Shown here: piece by piece, positions 63,256 through 64,000 of the stretch | How positions within the stretch are numbered: the stretch's first letter is position 1 | Layout of the letters: every line of letters begins with the position of its first letter | Assembly (NCBI GenBank): GCA_026928255.1 | Contig: JAIXKJ010000008.1 | Span: 155,332-219,331 of the forward strand | Reading direction: 5' to 3' | Source: Anaerolineales bacterium | Lineage (GTDB): Bacteria; Chloroflexota; Anaerolineae; Anaerolineales; Villigracilaceae | Length of the DNA stretch: 64,000 nucleotides | Program-made: the position numbers and the translations under genes | The notes under the pieces: generated by a model | Told to the model about the DNA's origin: nothing | Seen by the model: only the letters and a program-made list of their open reading frames with translations | Databases searched by the model: none

Positions 63256-63810
63256 TTATTTCTCCTTCGTTCGCGCGTCCCACTCCGAGCGCAATAGGCT
63301 CATCATCAAGACGTTTTCATGCTTTCCATTTTTATAAACGGCGTCGCGCTGTTTGCCTTCCAAAACGAAGCCGACTTTTTCGTAAGCGCGCGCGGCGCGG
63401 ACGTGGCTTTCGTACACGCGCAGATAAACGCGATGCAAGTCCAGCGTCTCGAAGCAATGGCGCGAGAGGGCGGTCATCGCGTCCGTGCCGTAGCCTTTGT
63501 TCCATTCGGTTTTGTCGCCGATCATAATGCCCAATTCGGCGTTTCCGTTTCTAAAGTCCAAATTAAAAACTCCGCAATTGCCGATTATTTTCCACGTTTT
63601 ATTTTTGCGAATTTCAATCGCTAACGGTCTCTCATGCCGATCCATTTTTGAAAAACCTTCAAACCAAGCGGTTTCGTCTTCCAACGACATCGGCAGATAC
63701 ATGGATATATTAATCGTTACCTGCGGGTCGTTAACCCACTCGTGAAATTTTTTTATGTCTTCGCGCTCGACGGCTCGCAGGCGAATTTTTTTTCCGTAAA
63801 TGACGCTCAT
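63256..63810 (-). CDS. GNAT family N-acetyltransferase (RimJ/RimL-like)
   Basis: A 184-aa acetyltransferase. IRLRAVEREDIKKFHEWVNDP is the N-terminal strand-helix; ELGIMIGDKTEWNKGYGTDAM contains the acetyl-CoA-binding Q/RxxGxG-like loop (NKGYGT), and RVYESHVRAARAYEKVGFVLEG ends the domain. ATG 63810 is used; its first bases overlap the TGA of the upstream GTPase gene (ATGA). Substrate unknown; the relatives acetylate ribosomal proteins or small molecules. Confidence 0.9.
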   Translation of the reverse strand: MSVIYGKKIRLRAVEREDIKKFHEWVNDPQVTINISMYLPMSLEDETAWFEGFSKMDRHERPLAIEIRKNKTWKIIGNCGVFNLDFRNGNAELGIMIGDKTEWNKGYGTDAMTALSRHCFETLDLHRVYLRVYESHVRAARAYEKVGFVLEGKQRDAVYKNGKHENVLMMSLLRSEWDARTKEK

Positions 63811-64000
63811 CTCGCGCCTTCCTTCAACAAGGTTTGCGCCGCTTGCCACGGCGACATTTTTCTTTCGACGACATCTTCCAGCGCTTTTTCATACGCTTGC
63901 GCCGACAACGCCTCGCGGAAGCGGGTCAGCAATTCGGCGCGGATTAACGTCTGCAATTCAACGTCGAGCCGCGCGCGTTCGCGTCGCTGCCAGCCGCCGC
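63807..64000 (-). CDS. C-terminal end of a MeaB/ArgK-type GTPase (partial)
   Basis: The last 63 codons of a gene that continues beyond the window. The visible residues (QRRERARLDVELQTLI, then LLTRFREALSAQAYEKAL and SPWQAAQTLLKEGAR) match the helical C-terminal arm of the MeaB/ArgK/MMAA G-protein chaperones of cobalamin-dependent acyl-CoA mutases. The GTPase domain lies outside. Its stop overlaps the acetyltransferase start by 4 bases. Moderately sure, since only the tail is seen. Confidence 0.7.
   Translation of the reverse strand, partial: GGWQRRERARLDVELQTLIRAELLTRFREALSAQAYEKALEDVVERKMSPWQAAQTLLKEGAR

Overview
The window looks like a chromosomal segment of an uncultured or little-studied Chloroflexota, most likely class Anaerolineae. 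The reasons are the long DUF2298 ("Chlor_Arch_YYY") membrane proteins, one fused to a glycosyltransferase half, a very long SecA, many large multi-pass lipid-sugar glycosyltransferases, Thr/Pro-rich lipoprotein linkers, and dispersed heptamer and palindromic intergenic repeats of a kind I associate with this group. Base composition is moderately GC-rich except for an AT-rich island at about 48.9-51.28 kb. I see no rRNA, tRNA, CRISPR array or transposase, and no gene-free stretch longer than 300 bases.

Layout. 0.01-9.99 kb: central metabolism and proteostasis (rhodanese, alpha-glucan phosphorylase, ABC exporter, PEP carboxylase, ClpC). 10.1-15.4 kb: a TPR membrane protein, MsrA, a Phd/VapC toxin-antitoxin pair, tRNA-dihydrouridine synthase, a DUF433 antitoxin with an internally deleted DUF5615 toxin, a DUF6391-like protein and HolA. 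15.5-21.1 kb (minus strand): an alkyltransferase-like protein, two large membrane glycosyltransferase-like proteins, a RelE/XRE toxin-antitoxin pair, a VOC dioxygenase-like protein and a CDGSH protein. 21.2-33.0 kb (minus strand): one envelope operon (GT4, methyltransferase, GT39-like, GT39-DUF2298 fusion, DUF952, DUF2298). It is followed by a divergent secreted beta-helix protein (33.2-35.3 kb), an NDP-sugar epimerase and a flippase-like protein. 37.6-48.8 kb: LepA, a GIY-YIG protein between two palindromes, aconitase, adenosine deaminase and SecA. 48.9-51.3 kb: AT-rich island with a lipoprotein and a membrane protein of unknown function. 51.3-54.3 kb: inositol-phosphatase family protein, arginase and imidazolonepropionase. 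54.4-64.0 kb: an orphan Flp-type pilin, DnaE, a membrane-anchored WD40 protein, a coiled-coil membrane protein, Fpg, Prs, a GNAT acetyltransferase and the tail of a MeaB/ArgK GTPase.

How it fits together. The 15.8-37.5 kb block reads as a surface-glycan or glycoprotein module: polyprenyl-sugar transferases, a sugar epimerase, a flippase-like protein, a methyltransferase and a secreted Thr/Pro-linker beta-helix protein that could be a substrate. This is inference from gene content. Three toxin-antitoxin loci lie in the first 20 kb, one of them visibly decayed. Several genes (ppc, relE, the 92-aa CxxC protein at 19.1 kb) have a -10 box only 6-7 nt before the start codon, suggesting leaderless mRNAs.

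The most interesting places are the AT-rich two-gene island, the fused GT39-DUF2298 protein and its cluster, the in-frame deleted toxin, the 7-bp tandem array inside a coding gene, and the paired hairpin repeats bracketing single genes.
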